A stretch of 64,000 nt of DNA from Saururus chinensis (lineage: Eukaryota > Streptophyta > Magnoliopsida > Piperales > Saururaceae). The position numbers and the translations under genes were made by a program. Below the pieces are notes generated by a model. It saw only the letters and a list, made by a program, of their open reading frames with translations. It ran no database searches and had not been told where the DNA came from. Below are positions 1 to 10,534 of the stretch, in pieces; the first letter of the stretch is position 1; each line of letters starts with the position of its first letter. The DNA is taken from the NCBI GenBank assembly GCA_035235625.1, contig CP141147.1, forward strand, positions 29,804,756 through 29,868,755. Reading direction: 5' to 3'.

Positions 1-350
1 TAGGTTTAAAGTAAAACAGTTAATTGAACTGGTGTTGGTTCAAGGGATTTACGACCTCGTCAAACGACAAGAAAATTACCTCGGCTTCATAACATCAAGG
101 TGTAACCCTGAGATTAGTTTTGGACCCATCGAGGTTGAGGGAAGCCCTAAACAAAAAGATAGAAATACCCTTATGTGCAGACCGGCTCATATTCACATGA
201 GTGAAATTAAAGGGCTAATGTGATACTAAAACCTTTTGAGAGGTTAAGACTGTCGTGAGAACATAGAGGTCCATGTCTAAGGTAAAATAATTACCTTAAT
301 GCCCTCAAGTGCATTATAATCAATTTTTCAAGAAATTTAATAAGTTAACC
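1..350. other. Unassigned intergenic sequence left of the solo LTR
   Basis: No coding exon, RNA gene or recognisable repeat was found here. A 63-codon open frame on the plus strand has no family resemblance that I can see. The last five bases, TAACC, form the left target-site copy of the LTR that starts at 351. Confidence 0.5.
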
Positions 351-1019
351 TGTCACGCCCCGGCGATGCCCAACCCGAGCCGAACCCGGTCCAGGGGCTG
401 GTCAAGCGCACGGGGGCGACAAAGGAAAAATTGAGAAACGATCTAGCGAAAGACTTAACCCTAACCACGGGCGATTAACAGAATTACGGAGTACGCACAA
501 TCCTTTGAGTAAGAGTAAATAAGAAAGAAAGAAATAATGTTGCTTATCACAAAGTAAACAACTAATCTCAAACCCACAAGCTTAGTTAACTAGAGCCCAC
601 ACCGGCTGAAAATAAGTCATAAGCATCACAACTGTAAAATGTGACATAAATCCAAAACAAAGAACCCTACACAGAGGTTCTAAACATAAGCATAAAACCA
701 AAGAAGATAAGTCACGCAACGATCTCCATGATCATATCCAAGCCATCTCCGACCTTTCCTCAAAGAGGAGATCCTGTTCGTCTGCGTGTCGCACCACGCA
801 GCCCCAAAACAAAACACAAGAAAGAGGGGTAAGTTTAACAAACTCAGTAATGGTTTTTAATATCACTATCAACATCGAAAATACGATAACATAGCAATAT
901 AATCATTCAAGTCGATATTAGATCAAAGATTAACATGATGCATCATTTTCTGATCATACATACACATCACCTAAAACCTATATTAGAGTGTATAATCCGC
1001 ATAATTTCAATCTCATCAT

Positions 1020-1180
1020 AACACCCTACATGTAATGTATCTTTAACATACACATTCCATCATGCATCATATCAAAATTAACCTGCATGGATGTATCTCT
1101 AACATACATATTCCCACATGCATCCCATCATAACAACCTGCATGAATGTATCTCTAACATACATATTCCATCATGCATCA
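1020..1180. repeat. Tandem repeat, about 60 bp, roughly 3 copies
   Basis: Copies share the core ATGTATCTCTAACATACATA followed by TTCC and CATGCATC. They are imperfect and lie inside the solo LTR. Confidence 0.6.
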
Positions 1181-1260
1181 ACATTCTCATTCATCATGCA
1201 TGTATAAGTGTCACACACGCACACTAGTCTAACATGCAAGTCCATACCCATAGAGAATAA

Positions 1261-1590
1261 ACCTGCTCTTCAAGGCCGAAGCCCTTGAGCAAATACTTAT
1301 CAAATAGACATGCTCCTCAAGGCCAAAGCCTTTGAGCAAACACTTATGAAATAGACACTTATCAAATAGACGCTTATCAAATAGACGCTTATCAAATAGA
1401 CATGCTCCTCAAGGCCAAAGCCTTTGAGCAACCCTTGCTTACCAAGACACGAAGTCTCAAGTAACTCCTGCTCCTCAAGGCCAACGCCTTCGAGTAACTC
1501 CTGCTCCTCAAGGCCAACGCCTTCGAGCAATGCCTGCCCATCAAGTCTAAACTCCCGGGCAACCCTGCTTGTCAAGACTAAAGTCCCAAG
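1261..1590. repeat. Minisatellite with core CTCCTCAAGGCCAAAGCCTT
   Basis: About six copies of a roughly 31-bp unit (TGCTCCTCAAGGCC followed by AAAGCCTTTGAGCAA) start near 1263, 1311, 1401, 1468 and 1500, with decayed copies to about 1585. A second short unit, CTTATCAAATAGACG, repeats three to four times at 1297-1400. Each long unit is itself partly palindromic (AAGGC...GCCTT). The array lies inside the solo LTR and creates a spurious repetitive open frame on the minus strand. Confidence 0.75.
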
Positions 1591-2569
1591 CAACAACACC
1601 TAGCAAGCCGGTGCACTCAAGCAAACCAGCTAGATTCTCAGGGTCCAGCGAATCATACATAATCTAAATCCACAAGACAAGTACACAACTCATCCCTACT
1701 TAACTCCATTTAACTAGACTCATCCCAGGGAGTGCATTCGTTCCACACATGAACTCAAATTAAAACATGTCCTTTCGGACCAATCAACTTACGATTAATC
1801 CACGACCGATCAATCCGGCACACAATTTCACCACATCGCATCCAATCAGTCAAGTTCGATTAACCTCGATGAAGCCTCAATTGAAAATCCATTTTCATGA
1901 TGCATGCAGCATGGTACATACGTGGGCAAGGCATACATGAATCCTAATCCATGATAAGTGCTCTCATCAGCCCCTAATGCATCATTCATAATCATAATAT
2001 CAAGCTTCAACATCATCATTTAACCCCCACATGTGTGTGTAACTAGTAGAAGCATTTCATATAATGCATGTCAACATGCTTGAAATTAAACTCACTACCA
2101 CACTACACATGTAAATTTCCATCTAAACATGAATTCCAGCGGAAATCATAGAAGAAGAATCGTTGAAATCGTATCCCAATTCAAATCTCAACCACAAAGG
2201 CTAATCACATATACAATCACCCATTTCATCATTGAGTCATGGCATTCACCAACATCCACACACAACTAACCACAATCTATCATGACAAATCAATCCAATA
2301 ATAGGTTGTAGTCTTACTGAAAATATGTTTAACCAAAGGGAATCAACCATTCATAATTTCAAGATAACGATTCCAACATCATGCCACAAAACATAAGTCA
2401 TTCCACAAATTTCTAAGCATATATCTCAATTTCATAACCTCAATAGCATGCCTTTCCAGTAGCATAATATAGCTTAAAACACACCACATTCATATGAAAT
2501 TGGCATGCTAAAGTGGAATCATCAAAATAAACATCATGCATTAGAAAACCAATCTGATGTGTAGCCGTT

Positions 2570-2740
2570 AGAATGCCCTTCAGGCCGTTCGATCGGTTAA
2601 ACGCAAAATTTTGAAATTCACAGTTCGGCCTTTCGAACGCCCAATAGGCCGTTCGATCGGCTGAACTGGAAAACTATCGTTCCAACAGTGTTGCCGTTCG
2701 AACGCCCAAAAGGGCCATTCGAACGCCAACAAGGCAGAAC
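2570..2740. repeat. Cluster of palindromic GTTCGATCGG / GTTCGAACGCC motifs
   Basis: Within 170 bp the sequence repeats GCCGTTCGATCGG twice and variants of CGTTCGAACGCCC three to four times, separated by unrelated spacers. The core TTCGAA/TTCGATCG is self-complementary. It lies within the solo LTR, upstream of the TATA-like box only if the LTR is read on the plus strand. Its function is unknown. Confidence 0.65.
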
Positions 2741-3830
2741 AGTCCATCTTCTTCCTTTCGCAAATCCAAACCGAAACACCATTGATAACACTTCAAATCC
2801 ATATCTAACACCCTAATCATCATCAAAAGTCCTTCTTGACTTCCAAAATGTCAAACCATATCATAATAATGTAAATCCCTAAGAAATCGGGATTAAATAA
2901 TTTCATTTTCTAATCTTACCATTAACACACCAAATCAAGCAACTCATTTCGAAATAAGCCAAAAATGAAGAGTTTTACCATGGGTAAATAGAGATTTTGA
3001 AGACCCATTACCTCAGCACTTGATTAAGCTCGGATTGAAGAGTCACCCTTCTTGAAATCCTTGAAAACACAATGAGTTTGAATTAAACTCTAATAGAAAT
3101 CGATTTACCCAAGAAATCCCTAATTAAATCTTAGATTTAGGGCTTGTTGGTAGTAAAAATCGAATTTTTAATGTTAGGGTTTGTAGTAAAACACAAATCA
3201 GTAGCTTTTGATGCCCAAAAACGAATTGAAACAAGGGGAAAATGGTAGATTTGGAAGAGATTAAGAAGAAAGTAGGGTTTAGTGCTTAATTAGAGTAAGC
3301 TTACCTTAATCGGCTTCTAATTCGGGCCTAAGTGGGAATTAGGCCAGCCCTCCCTCCTTAGCCTATTCCCAAAAATGGAAATGGCTCTAGTTTGCCCTTT
3401 TATAGTAAGGGTTGGGGTATGCATGGGTAAGTTATGGGGTGTAAATAGGAAAAGTAGGCTAAAAATGGATATTTTGTAAATTTAAGCACGAATTAAGCCT
3501 AATAAAATTCTAAAATTTTTTGTATAACCTTAAGTAGATGTCTAGGTTCATTTGACCCAAAAACCGAAATTTCGACGGTGGGGCCCACAGGGGTCCCGCC
3601 AAAACCCTAATTTTTGGGAAAATAGTAAAAATTCCAAAAAATCCCAAAAATTTACATTTGTTTTAAAATCACTTAAAATCACTAATCTTGAAGTTGATTT
3701 TGGTTAAAACCATCACAAATACTATTTATTCACGAAATCGCCGAATAAATCAGAAAACGCGTTAATCTCACGATAACCAATAATTAAAGGAAACCAAAAA
3801 CTTGTTTAAGATCAGGGATCTTACATAACC

Positions 3831-5345
3831 CAAGGAAGGTTTGAGCATGAGAGCTCGAACAATCTAATATCATTATTTAATTTAGTTTTTGATATTATGA
3901 TCTACTTAGACCTGTGTGGTTCTGATTGTTTATGTTATTTATTTTTTCGATATTTGCTATTGATGTTGTGTTAGTAACTTATCACTATCTTAATATTATT
4001 GAAAGATTAATTAATGGGGTGGATAGCTTTGGATTGGGTGAGGAAATCTAATCAAGAGAAAAACTAAAATACCTCATAGGGGTCTGGGACTAGTTCATTG
4101 AGTGAAAAAAGTCTTTAACCTGATAATTTGCCTTGGTTGATGAATTGATGGTAGTTTCGAGTTTTAAACCCTAGTCTAGAAGGGACTAATAGGGTTTGGG
4201 ATAGTCATTCGGAATCCTGGCTTATAGATGAGCAAGATAGGGTTCAGAATGTTTTTATAAGTTTTAGCTCTATTGAGGAGCTACCGATATGACTGTATAG
4301 TTGCACCTCCCCATTGGAGGGAGCTCTGCATGAGCTGGGCTCACTTTCAATCATTGAAGATTATTTAGTGTACACATATTTAGATTAGCTGACATCCTGT
4401 TTGGTTGGTTTTTCCTGCCACTTCTGTTCAGGTGCAATTGTGGGTCATGCCCTTCCACTCCGTCAGGTCCTTTGTGGGCTAGGAGGGGTGATGGTACTTC
4501 CTGGTGGATTCCATAGTGTTTCATCATGGATTTACCTTTGAGGGTGGTCTATGGTGAGTTTATTATTTGTCACTTATGTTGACATCTAATTAGTATGTCT
4601 ATCATTGGGATTAGATGGGGATATTAATTATCAAATAATTGTTCAAGTGATAATTAATAATATTATTTGTTATTACTTGTTTAATTAGAATAAGTGGAAC
4701 GATTAAAGGACTTCCATAAAATGTAGGTTGCTTGAAAATACTTAAGCATTGCATGTGTGGTATTATGCTTCTTAGAATAGTATAGTTTTTAGGTAGAACT
4801 ACGTCTGGATCCGATCTTGTTGGAAACATTAGAGATGTAGTTTGATGAGTACGAAGGCAACTAACATCGGGTGATGTTGGCCCAATCCAAAAAATATTAA
4901 ATTTTACTTTTGTTATTCTAAAACGCATTTCTAAGGGGAGGAGATGTTTGGTTTTTGTTTGGTCTTGTTTGCTTGCAAGTTCTTTAGATAAGGATATTAT
5001 GAGATTAGGACATTGGTGGGCATTTGAGGATGACATTGCACTAGTGGGATCTAGCTTCTTGCTTCTTCAATCTTGTAAATAATTATAATTACTGGCATGA
5101 GAGCCAACTTTACTTGGTTGTTTATTTTCGGATAGAAGACAAACTTGTACTTGGAGGGTTAACTTGCTATTTATTTAATTTTGACACATAATAATTTCAT
5201 ATGTTTTGATATTCTTATTTGTGAACCCCAATTTTCACGACTTGGATATTTTAGTCAATTGATTTGGTTCAAAGAAAAAAAAATTATCATGATTTTATCG
5301 CGTGTCCTTTATTTAAAAAGGGTTTTGAAAATTTGGGTCATGACA
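3831..5345 (+). mobile_element. Degenerate Gypsy LTR fragment ending GGGTCATGACA
   Basis: The stretch ends with ...AATTTGGGTCATGACA at about 5345, a typical Gypsy LTR 3' end. The part around 4790-4920 (AGGTAGAACT..., then GGCAACTAACATC.GGTGATGTTGG..CCAATCCAAAAAATA) closely resembles 60830-60930 and 62815-62915, which lie inside the LTRs of the element at 59.9-63.1 kb. It is therefore an old LTR relative of that element. Its left border is unclear and there is no coding potential. Confidence 0.5.
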
Positions 5346-6164
5346 AAATGTCTTCCATGAGCTTGGGCATTACACGTCATTGAAGTATGATATGACGACA
5401 CACACTTAGGGGCATATTGGTTTCTACCTCCTTGTGTTGTCAAACTGAGATCTGACGGCCCATGATGCCTAAGCTCACATTTATGAGCGTGAATCTGGAC
5501 TCATTTAATTAAATTGTTATAATATTAAAATCTAATGATAAATCAATTGTATATTTATGAATTTATGAAGGTTGCATAATATATGTGAATTTGGTACTAG
5601 TGAGTTTATTCGCTCTCTCAAATCAGGTTGTAGGATGGAGAAGGGGGCTTGGTGGTACTGCCTAGTTTGGCATATCGGTGTCTCTTAGCTAGTTAAAAGG
5701 TTTTTTTACAAGCAAAGGTGACCATTGTACGCTTGATCATGGCCTACAACTAGGTATGTCGTGGCTGCTGGAGGTGGAGTCGTCCTAGTTAGGTGATGGA
5801 GCTCCTTGTAGGAAGGGTAGAAGTGCAATAACTAGCAATAGTGGAGGGGAGGTGTTTTTTCGATAAAAAATTTATTGTGGTAAGATTTAAGATTTTGATT
5901 TGAAAAGGCTTTTTTTGTTCATCTAAATCCCTCATACTCAAATCTTTTAAGCCCTTACCCCAATCCCACCTCTGGCTAGTGATGCCAACTCTAGCCCGAT
6001 TACCATGCCCCTAGCCCAAATCGGCTAGAAAGCATGACAACATTTGCTAACTCAAGACCCGGTCTAGATTGAAGTACATAGTGACCACGTTGTGTAAAAG
6101 TAATTACTAGAGAAAACTAAGTAAAATTACACATAAGTATATGTTTTATATTTTCAAACCCTTA

Positions 6165-6600
6165 CTGATCAAAGCTCACCTTTATTGTGTTGTTTTGTTT
6201 TAGGGTTGTATGCTTCTGTCATGCATGTGCTCAAGATGAGTTATTTTACGAACATGGAGATGAGTAGATTCACATGCAGTGTAAGCTGACTATTTTGTAA
6301 TGAGATAGACTTATGTTAGAACTTTGTTACTTTGCATGTTTATAGATAACCTTGTTAATGACTTAGACAAGTTGTTGCCTTTAAGGCTTGAGACTATTAT
6401 ATTTTATGAGATACGTGAGTATGTGATATACTAAGAGACTTAAATTAATTTATTTTATCTTCCATTATTTGTTTTTGTACAAAGGGAGTGTTGTATACTT
6501 TGATCTAGCCTGGTTTAGGGTTAGCTTTCAGTTTCGTCACACCTTCGTCATCCTACTCTTTGGACCAGTTTGGGTCAAGGGGAGTGCGGGGCGTGATAGG
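6165..6600 (+). mobile_element. Gypsy LTR 3' segment related to 56.7-57.2 kb
   Basis: The block starting AAAGCTCACCTTTATTG and ending GGGGAGTGCGGGGCGTGATAGG parallels 56750-57178 almost from end to end. Shared runs include AAGCTCAC, the GTTTTGTTTT.GGG.TG.ATG segment, GACTTA.ATTAGAACTTTGT, AATGGCTTAGACA, CAAAGGGA.TGTTGT.TACTT and the GGGCGTGA end. It is an old LTR end with no coding content. The stretch 5346-6164 looks like more repeat of the same type, without clear borders. Confidence 0.55.
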
Positions 6601-6639
6601 TTTGTTTTCAATTTTATACATAACTAAGAACAAGAAGAC

Positions 6640-8081
6640 CTCCGCCCTATTGATCTGAGCACCTCTTGAACAACTTTGTCCTCTACATAGGGAAAGGACC
6701 ATCCTATTCGTTATGAGCAAATCAATTGTTCTTCATATGTACTTTAGTGGGCTTTAGATGGCTAGTGTTTGTTCTCATTTAATTAACTAAATTTAGAGTT
6801 TATCTCCACTACTCCACCCCTTGTGCACCCTAGATTCATTAGGCAGTGGTACTCTTTTATGAAGAGTGAAGGTGAGTTGACCCTCATTTGAGTGGTTAGT
6901 GGGTCTATAGTGATTGTCACCCCCGACATTTGACTCTTTTGAGATGTCGAATGATATCATTGTTATTGGGAGACTCTAGGGCATAGAGCGCATTAGACTT
7001 CTAGATACATTAATTCAGGCTCACACCATGACTCCTACCTTTTGTCTTGTATGCATGGTTGTAATGTATGATTTTTGGAGTGCACAAAAGGAGTGTGTTG
7101 ATCAGACAATGACATAGATTTTATATCTTGCATATGAGGAGGCTGTTGAATACCCTCGGTCATCTTTGGTCACATCATGACTTTTCTGCATGGGCATACT
7201 CATGAGATATTGGCATTCCCTCACATTCCATCAAGGATCTTTTAGTCTTAGCTTGTCAGGATTCCTTGAGATGAGATTCCACTGACTTGTATACGACTGA
7301 TTGATAAGGCAGTGGTTCATTGAATCCATTCGCATAGTAGGGCTAAGATTCAAGAGGAGGAGGATGCATAGTTGCCTAATGCTAATGTTGAGGAGAGACC
7401 ACCAGTCCAAATGTTCAGATGCAAGTGCAGTTGTTCCTCTCACTAATATATATGATAAGCTAATCGAGGTACAATGCGTGGGAACTTGGTTCGCCGTTGC
7501 TCATTCTATTCTGAGTCATCTAATGATGATGATGTTGTTAAGGAGGAGGAGGATGGTGATGATGGAGGAGTTGCTACTAATGTTGTTTAATTTTTATATC
7601 TTTCTTTCATGTTTTTCAAGTTAAAACTATTTCAGTTTATGAAATGTAATTATTGGCTATTTTTATGTATTGTGAAAATGATGTGTTTGACTTGATATTA
7701 TTTTGAGACATTTGTTGGTATGGTTTATTTTTTAATGTCTTTATAGTGGTTTACTTGACATGAGCTTTACAAATTATTTTCTTTATTTCTAGTTCATTCT
7801 TTTACTATTTTAGACAAAAGGGGGAAGAAGAAATAATAAAAGATCAAATTTATTATTTTTAGTTCATACGTCGTTGAGCGCTACTATGTAAATCATTTTT
7901 GTTTAAGTGTGCAAGCTAAGTACAAGTTTAAGTCTTTTCAATATCAATTTCAAACAGTCTTAGTGAGTGTTAGGATTGTCAAGTATATGTTTTGTACAAG
8001 TGAAAGTCAATGCACTATATTGTCATAAGTTCTAATTTTTAAAACTTGTAGAGTTTTTACAAAATAGCCAAAGAAGGAGAT
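6640..8081 (+). pseudogene. Degenerate internal region of a Copia (Sirevirus-like) element
   Basis: This stretch precedes a Copia-type LTR start at 8082. Weak broken frames run through 6810-7450. A short clean frame at 7474-7590 encodes 38 residues ending in an acidic tail (NDDDVVKEEEDGDDGG). Bases 7815-8081 are AT-rich and end in a purine tract, AAAGAAGGAGA, at about 8070-8080, immediately before the LTR start. That position fits a polypurine tract. Sireviruses often carry an extra region between pol and the 3' LTR, which would fit, but no reverse transcriptase or integrase motif is visible here. The element assignment is inference. Confidence 0.4.
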
Positions 8082-8385
8082 TGTTAAAACATATTGGGAT
8101 ATGTCTTGTAATTGACTTTATTTTATTGATTAAAACTATCTCCAAAAGTGTTTGTTTATCTCTTTAAAATATGATAGAGATTAGAAATGTGATCAAAGTC
8201 AAATTTAGAATTGATTAGCTTGAAAAAGAAGAGCTGACGAGTTCTGAATTTTATGGTGGAAGACTAAACATATTGGTTCATTAAGGTAGATTTTACATAT
8301 GCTCACATGTACAAAATACTTAGATTTTAATTAGAATAACCCTTAGGGAGTGTTTTTGAATTCCTTGGACAAAAAGGAGAAAAAT

Positions 8386-8640
8386 CACAATAATTGTTCA
8401 TAAGCGATTGATTATCCTTGCGGAAAGATAAATCGGTAATAAATGTTCTTAGGATTTTTTAACATATGAACAATCGATCATCCAATTGATAGATTGAGTA
8501 TTTGTTGTTCATAGAACCTTGAATGATCGATTGGGTGTCTAATTGATCGATTGCATAATTGACAGATGGATTCCAATACCTTAATCAATACAAAACCTGG
8601 AATGATCGATCTCCCTGTAGAATGATAGATCGATATGGAC
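8386..8640. repeat. Cluster of ATCGATCATT / GATCGATTG motifs
   Basis: Near-palindromic units such as AATCGATCATCCAATTGATAG, GAATGATCGATTGGGTGTC, AATTGATCGATTGC and GAATGATCGATCTCC occur five or more times in about 250 bp, in both orientations. The cluster lies inside the Copia LTR and is analogous in style to the TTCGAA cluster at 2570-2740 of an unrelated LTR. Confidence 0.65.
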
Positions 8641-8946
8641 TAGTAACCTAGTTTAAGCTAATTCAGAATGAATTGCTTTCTAACTACGAGACTAAAACCC
8701 TACTCAACTTGAGACTATTTAAAGGCTAGTTTTAGATAAATTAACATAAGGGGAAGCAAAATTTCTAAGAGGAAAAAGAGAGTTTAATGCATAGAGTTCT
8801 TCCTAAGTTACCTACAATTTGAAAGACAATTTATGAGAGGTGAAGACTTTGTTTTATAAACATCTAATAAAATAAAGATTGAATGATTAGAGCACATCAC
8901 AAATCTCAACACAAAGAAGCTAAAAATGAGTTCTTCATAAAGAAGA

Positions 8947-9028
8947 TTAAAAATGTTTCTGCATCAATAATCAAGGAAAACTTTGAATTAAAAATATTTC
9001 TGCATCAATAATCAAGGAAAACTTTGAT
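8947..9028. repeat. Tandem duplication, 41-bp period, 2 copies
   Basis: TTAAAAAT.TTTCTGCATCAATAATCAAGGAAAACTTTGA occurs twice back to back at 8947 and 8988 and is nearly identical. A recent slippage or duplication inside the LTR is likely. Confidence 0.85.
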
Positions 9029-9290
9029 TGAAGTAGTACTTTAGAAAAGACAAAAAGTAAGCTCAAAAGGTAAACAGCCGAGGAGAGACTTCATTGATAG
9101 CATCATCATCTAGAGAAGGGCTTTCTAGTGTTAGGGTAGAAGTTGATAATTTTGTGTCTTATAAGTTCCATATCCCTAGTGCATTGATTTAACCAAAAGA
9201 GTGGTTGGCCATGATTTTTTTCCACATTAAGTTTTTACATAAAAATTTTTGTGTTTGATATATTGCTTACATGCATGATGTGTTGATAGT

Positions 9291-9880
9291 AATTTATTCT
9301 ATTCTAGATCATAAAGTTATTTTAGATTAGTCTTGCACATTGAGGTCATAATTTATAGTTCTTTATTTATTGATTAAGTATTTAAAGTACATACAATGTG
9401 GTGATCTACTAGGTTACATGAATATCAAACTCACACCCACTTGTTGAGATATCCCTAGAAGATGAACTCATATGAGTTGTCAATAAAAAGGGGGTATTCA
9501 CAGTCAAAAGTACATACTTAATTTGTGGCTCTATTTGAGTTGAAGAAACGGGAGGATGCTAAGCCTTCGGATAACAAGAGGATCCAAAATGTATGTCATT
9601 GTTTGTGACATATGAATTTTCCTAAGATGGTCATTAATTTTGTTTGGAGGTTCTGAAAAGATATTCTCCTCCTTAAACATATTCTGAAAAAGAGGATACT
9701 GATGCCTAATTGTCTTCATATGTGATGCAACATGAGTGTTGAAACTTCTGCTCACTCAGTTTGGGACTCTGATCACCATGTAGAGTGTGGGAATGTGGTT
9801 AGAGAGAGGATTTGTTAGACATTTGGGCTTATTTGATAGGATTCTTAAAGCAGGGAATGAAAAGATGGTGGAATTCTTTT
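9291..9880. other. Unassigned intergenic sequence
   Basis: No conserved domain, RNA gene or clear repeat border was seen. Short open frames on both strands lack recognisable motifs. Confidence 0.4.
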
Positions 9881-9884
9881 GTGT

Positions 9885-10530
9885 GCTTGTTTGGTTTATT
9901 TGCAAAGATAGAATTGCCATCTTGGTTTATTTGGCATGATAGAAATGCCATCATCCTCGAGGGCAAGGTCACCAAGCCTAAGATATTATGAGAGAAGGCT
10001 CTTCAGTTCTTCAAAAGATGCAGAAAGTCAAACCCCTCATGCTATCTCCCTACATCAAAGTTTTTGGGGCTAGCCAGGGACTGGGGTTATTAAGCTGAAC
10101 TCTGATGTCTCATTCTTTCCGGATCAAAGCACTGGGGCTGTGGAGTGATAGCCAGGGACTACAAAGGGCTCGTTATTGCTTATTTCTATTTTCAGATTTT
10201 TGGAGTTTCAATTGAATTCGAAGCTGTGGCCTTGGCAGCCAGCATAGCCTTTGATGTTGCAAATGATATGGGTTTTCCTTATATTGTCATGGAGGGTGAT
10301 ACTCTTGAAATTATTCAAGCTCTCCAAAATATGGAGGGTAGTTTTCCGACGATCAAAGCTGTTGGTAGATCATCCTGCTAAGCTTTCTAAGTTTGAAATT
10401 TGTTCTCGTCTCATGTCTTTCGGGAAGCAAATAGCCATGCTCATGGCCTTGCGCGTGAAGCAGCTTCTTTGAAACGTTATGTGTTGTGGAGTGAGGCTTG
10501 CCCTGTTTTTTTCTGGTCAAGAGAGATGCT
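9885..10530 (+). pseudogene. RNase H-like (RVT_3) tail of an L1-type element, broken
   Basis: Read across frameshifts, the plus strand gives the elements of the RNase H domain found at the C-terminus of plant L1-type reverse transcriptases and in stand-alone plant RNase H-like genes. In order these are a WFIWHDRNAIILEGK-like linker near 9920-9970, an IKLNSDVSFF segment near 10090-10120, then GVIARDYKGLVIAYF, EFEAVALAASIAFDVANDMGF and VMEGDTLEIIQAL at 10140-10330, and FREANSHAHGLAREAAS near 10420-10475. Expected features (N.D.S at the first strand, E.EA.A helix, V.EGD..., H.LA) are present. At least two frame changes and several stops are needed, so it is a fossil. The polymerase part is missing upstream. 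Confidence 0.7.
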
Positions 10531-10534
10531 GTAA

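Larger units (their letters stand above)
351..3825 (-). mobile_element. Solo LTR, probably Ty3/Gypsy type, 3.5 kb
   Basis: The segment starts TGTCACGCCCC and ends GATCTTACA, so it has TG...CA ends. It is flanked by a perfect 5-bp direct repeat, TAACC at 346-350 and 3826-3830, the normal signature of LTR-element integration. Read on the minus strand it starts TGTAAGATCC and ends GGGGCGTGACA, an end type common in plant Gypsy LTRs. A TATAAAA-like box lies on that strand near 3400-3410, about 415 bp from the start, where an LTR promoter is expected. No primer binding site, polypurine tract or coding domain was seen inside, so I call it a solo LTR left by LTR-LTR recombination. It carries internal tandem repeats, annotated separately. 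The family name is inference; the ends and target duplication are seen directly. Confidence 0.75.
8082..9290 (+). mobile_element. Copia (Sirevirus-like) 3' LTR
   Basis: The LTR begins TGTTAAAACATATTGGGATA at 8082, immediately after a purine tract, as in Sirevirus-type elements where GGAGATTGTT marks the PPT/LTR junction. Near 9215-9275 it has the late-LTR signature of this group: a T-rich TTTTTTCCACATTAAG segment, then TTTTACATAAAAATTTTTGTGTT. The exact 3' end is uncertain (near 9275-9300). It contains the ATCGAT-rich cluster (8386-8640) and a 41-bp duplication (8947-9028). No matching 5' LTR was found in the window. Confidence 0.5.

Noticed and set aside
1300..1599. 99-codon repetitive open frame on the minus strand
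   Set aside because: It is the translation of the LTR minisatellite (GLEEQELLE repeats) with no start context or homology.
4611..5036. 141-codon minus-strand frame
   Set aside because: It runs through LTR-derived sequence repeated at 60.8 and 62.8 kb and has no recognisable domain.
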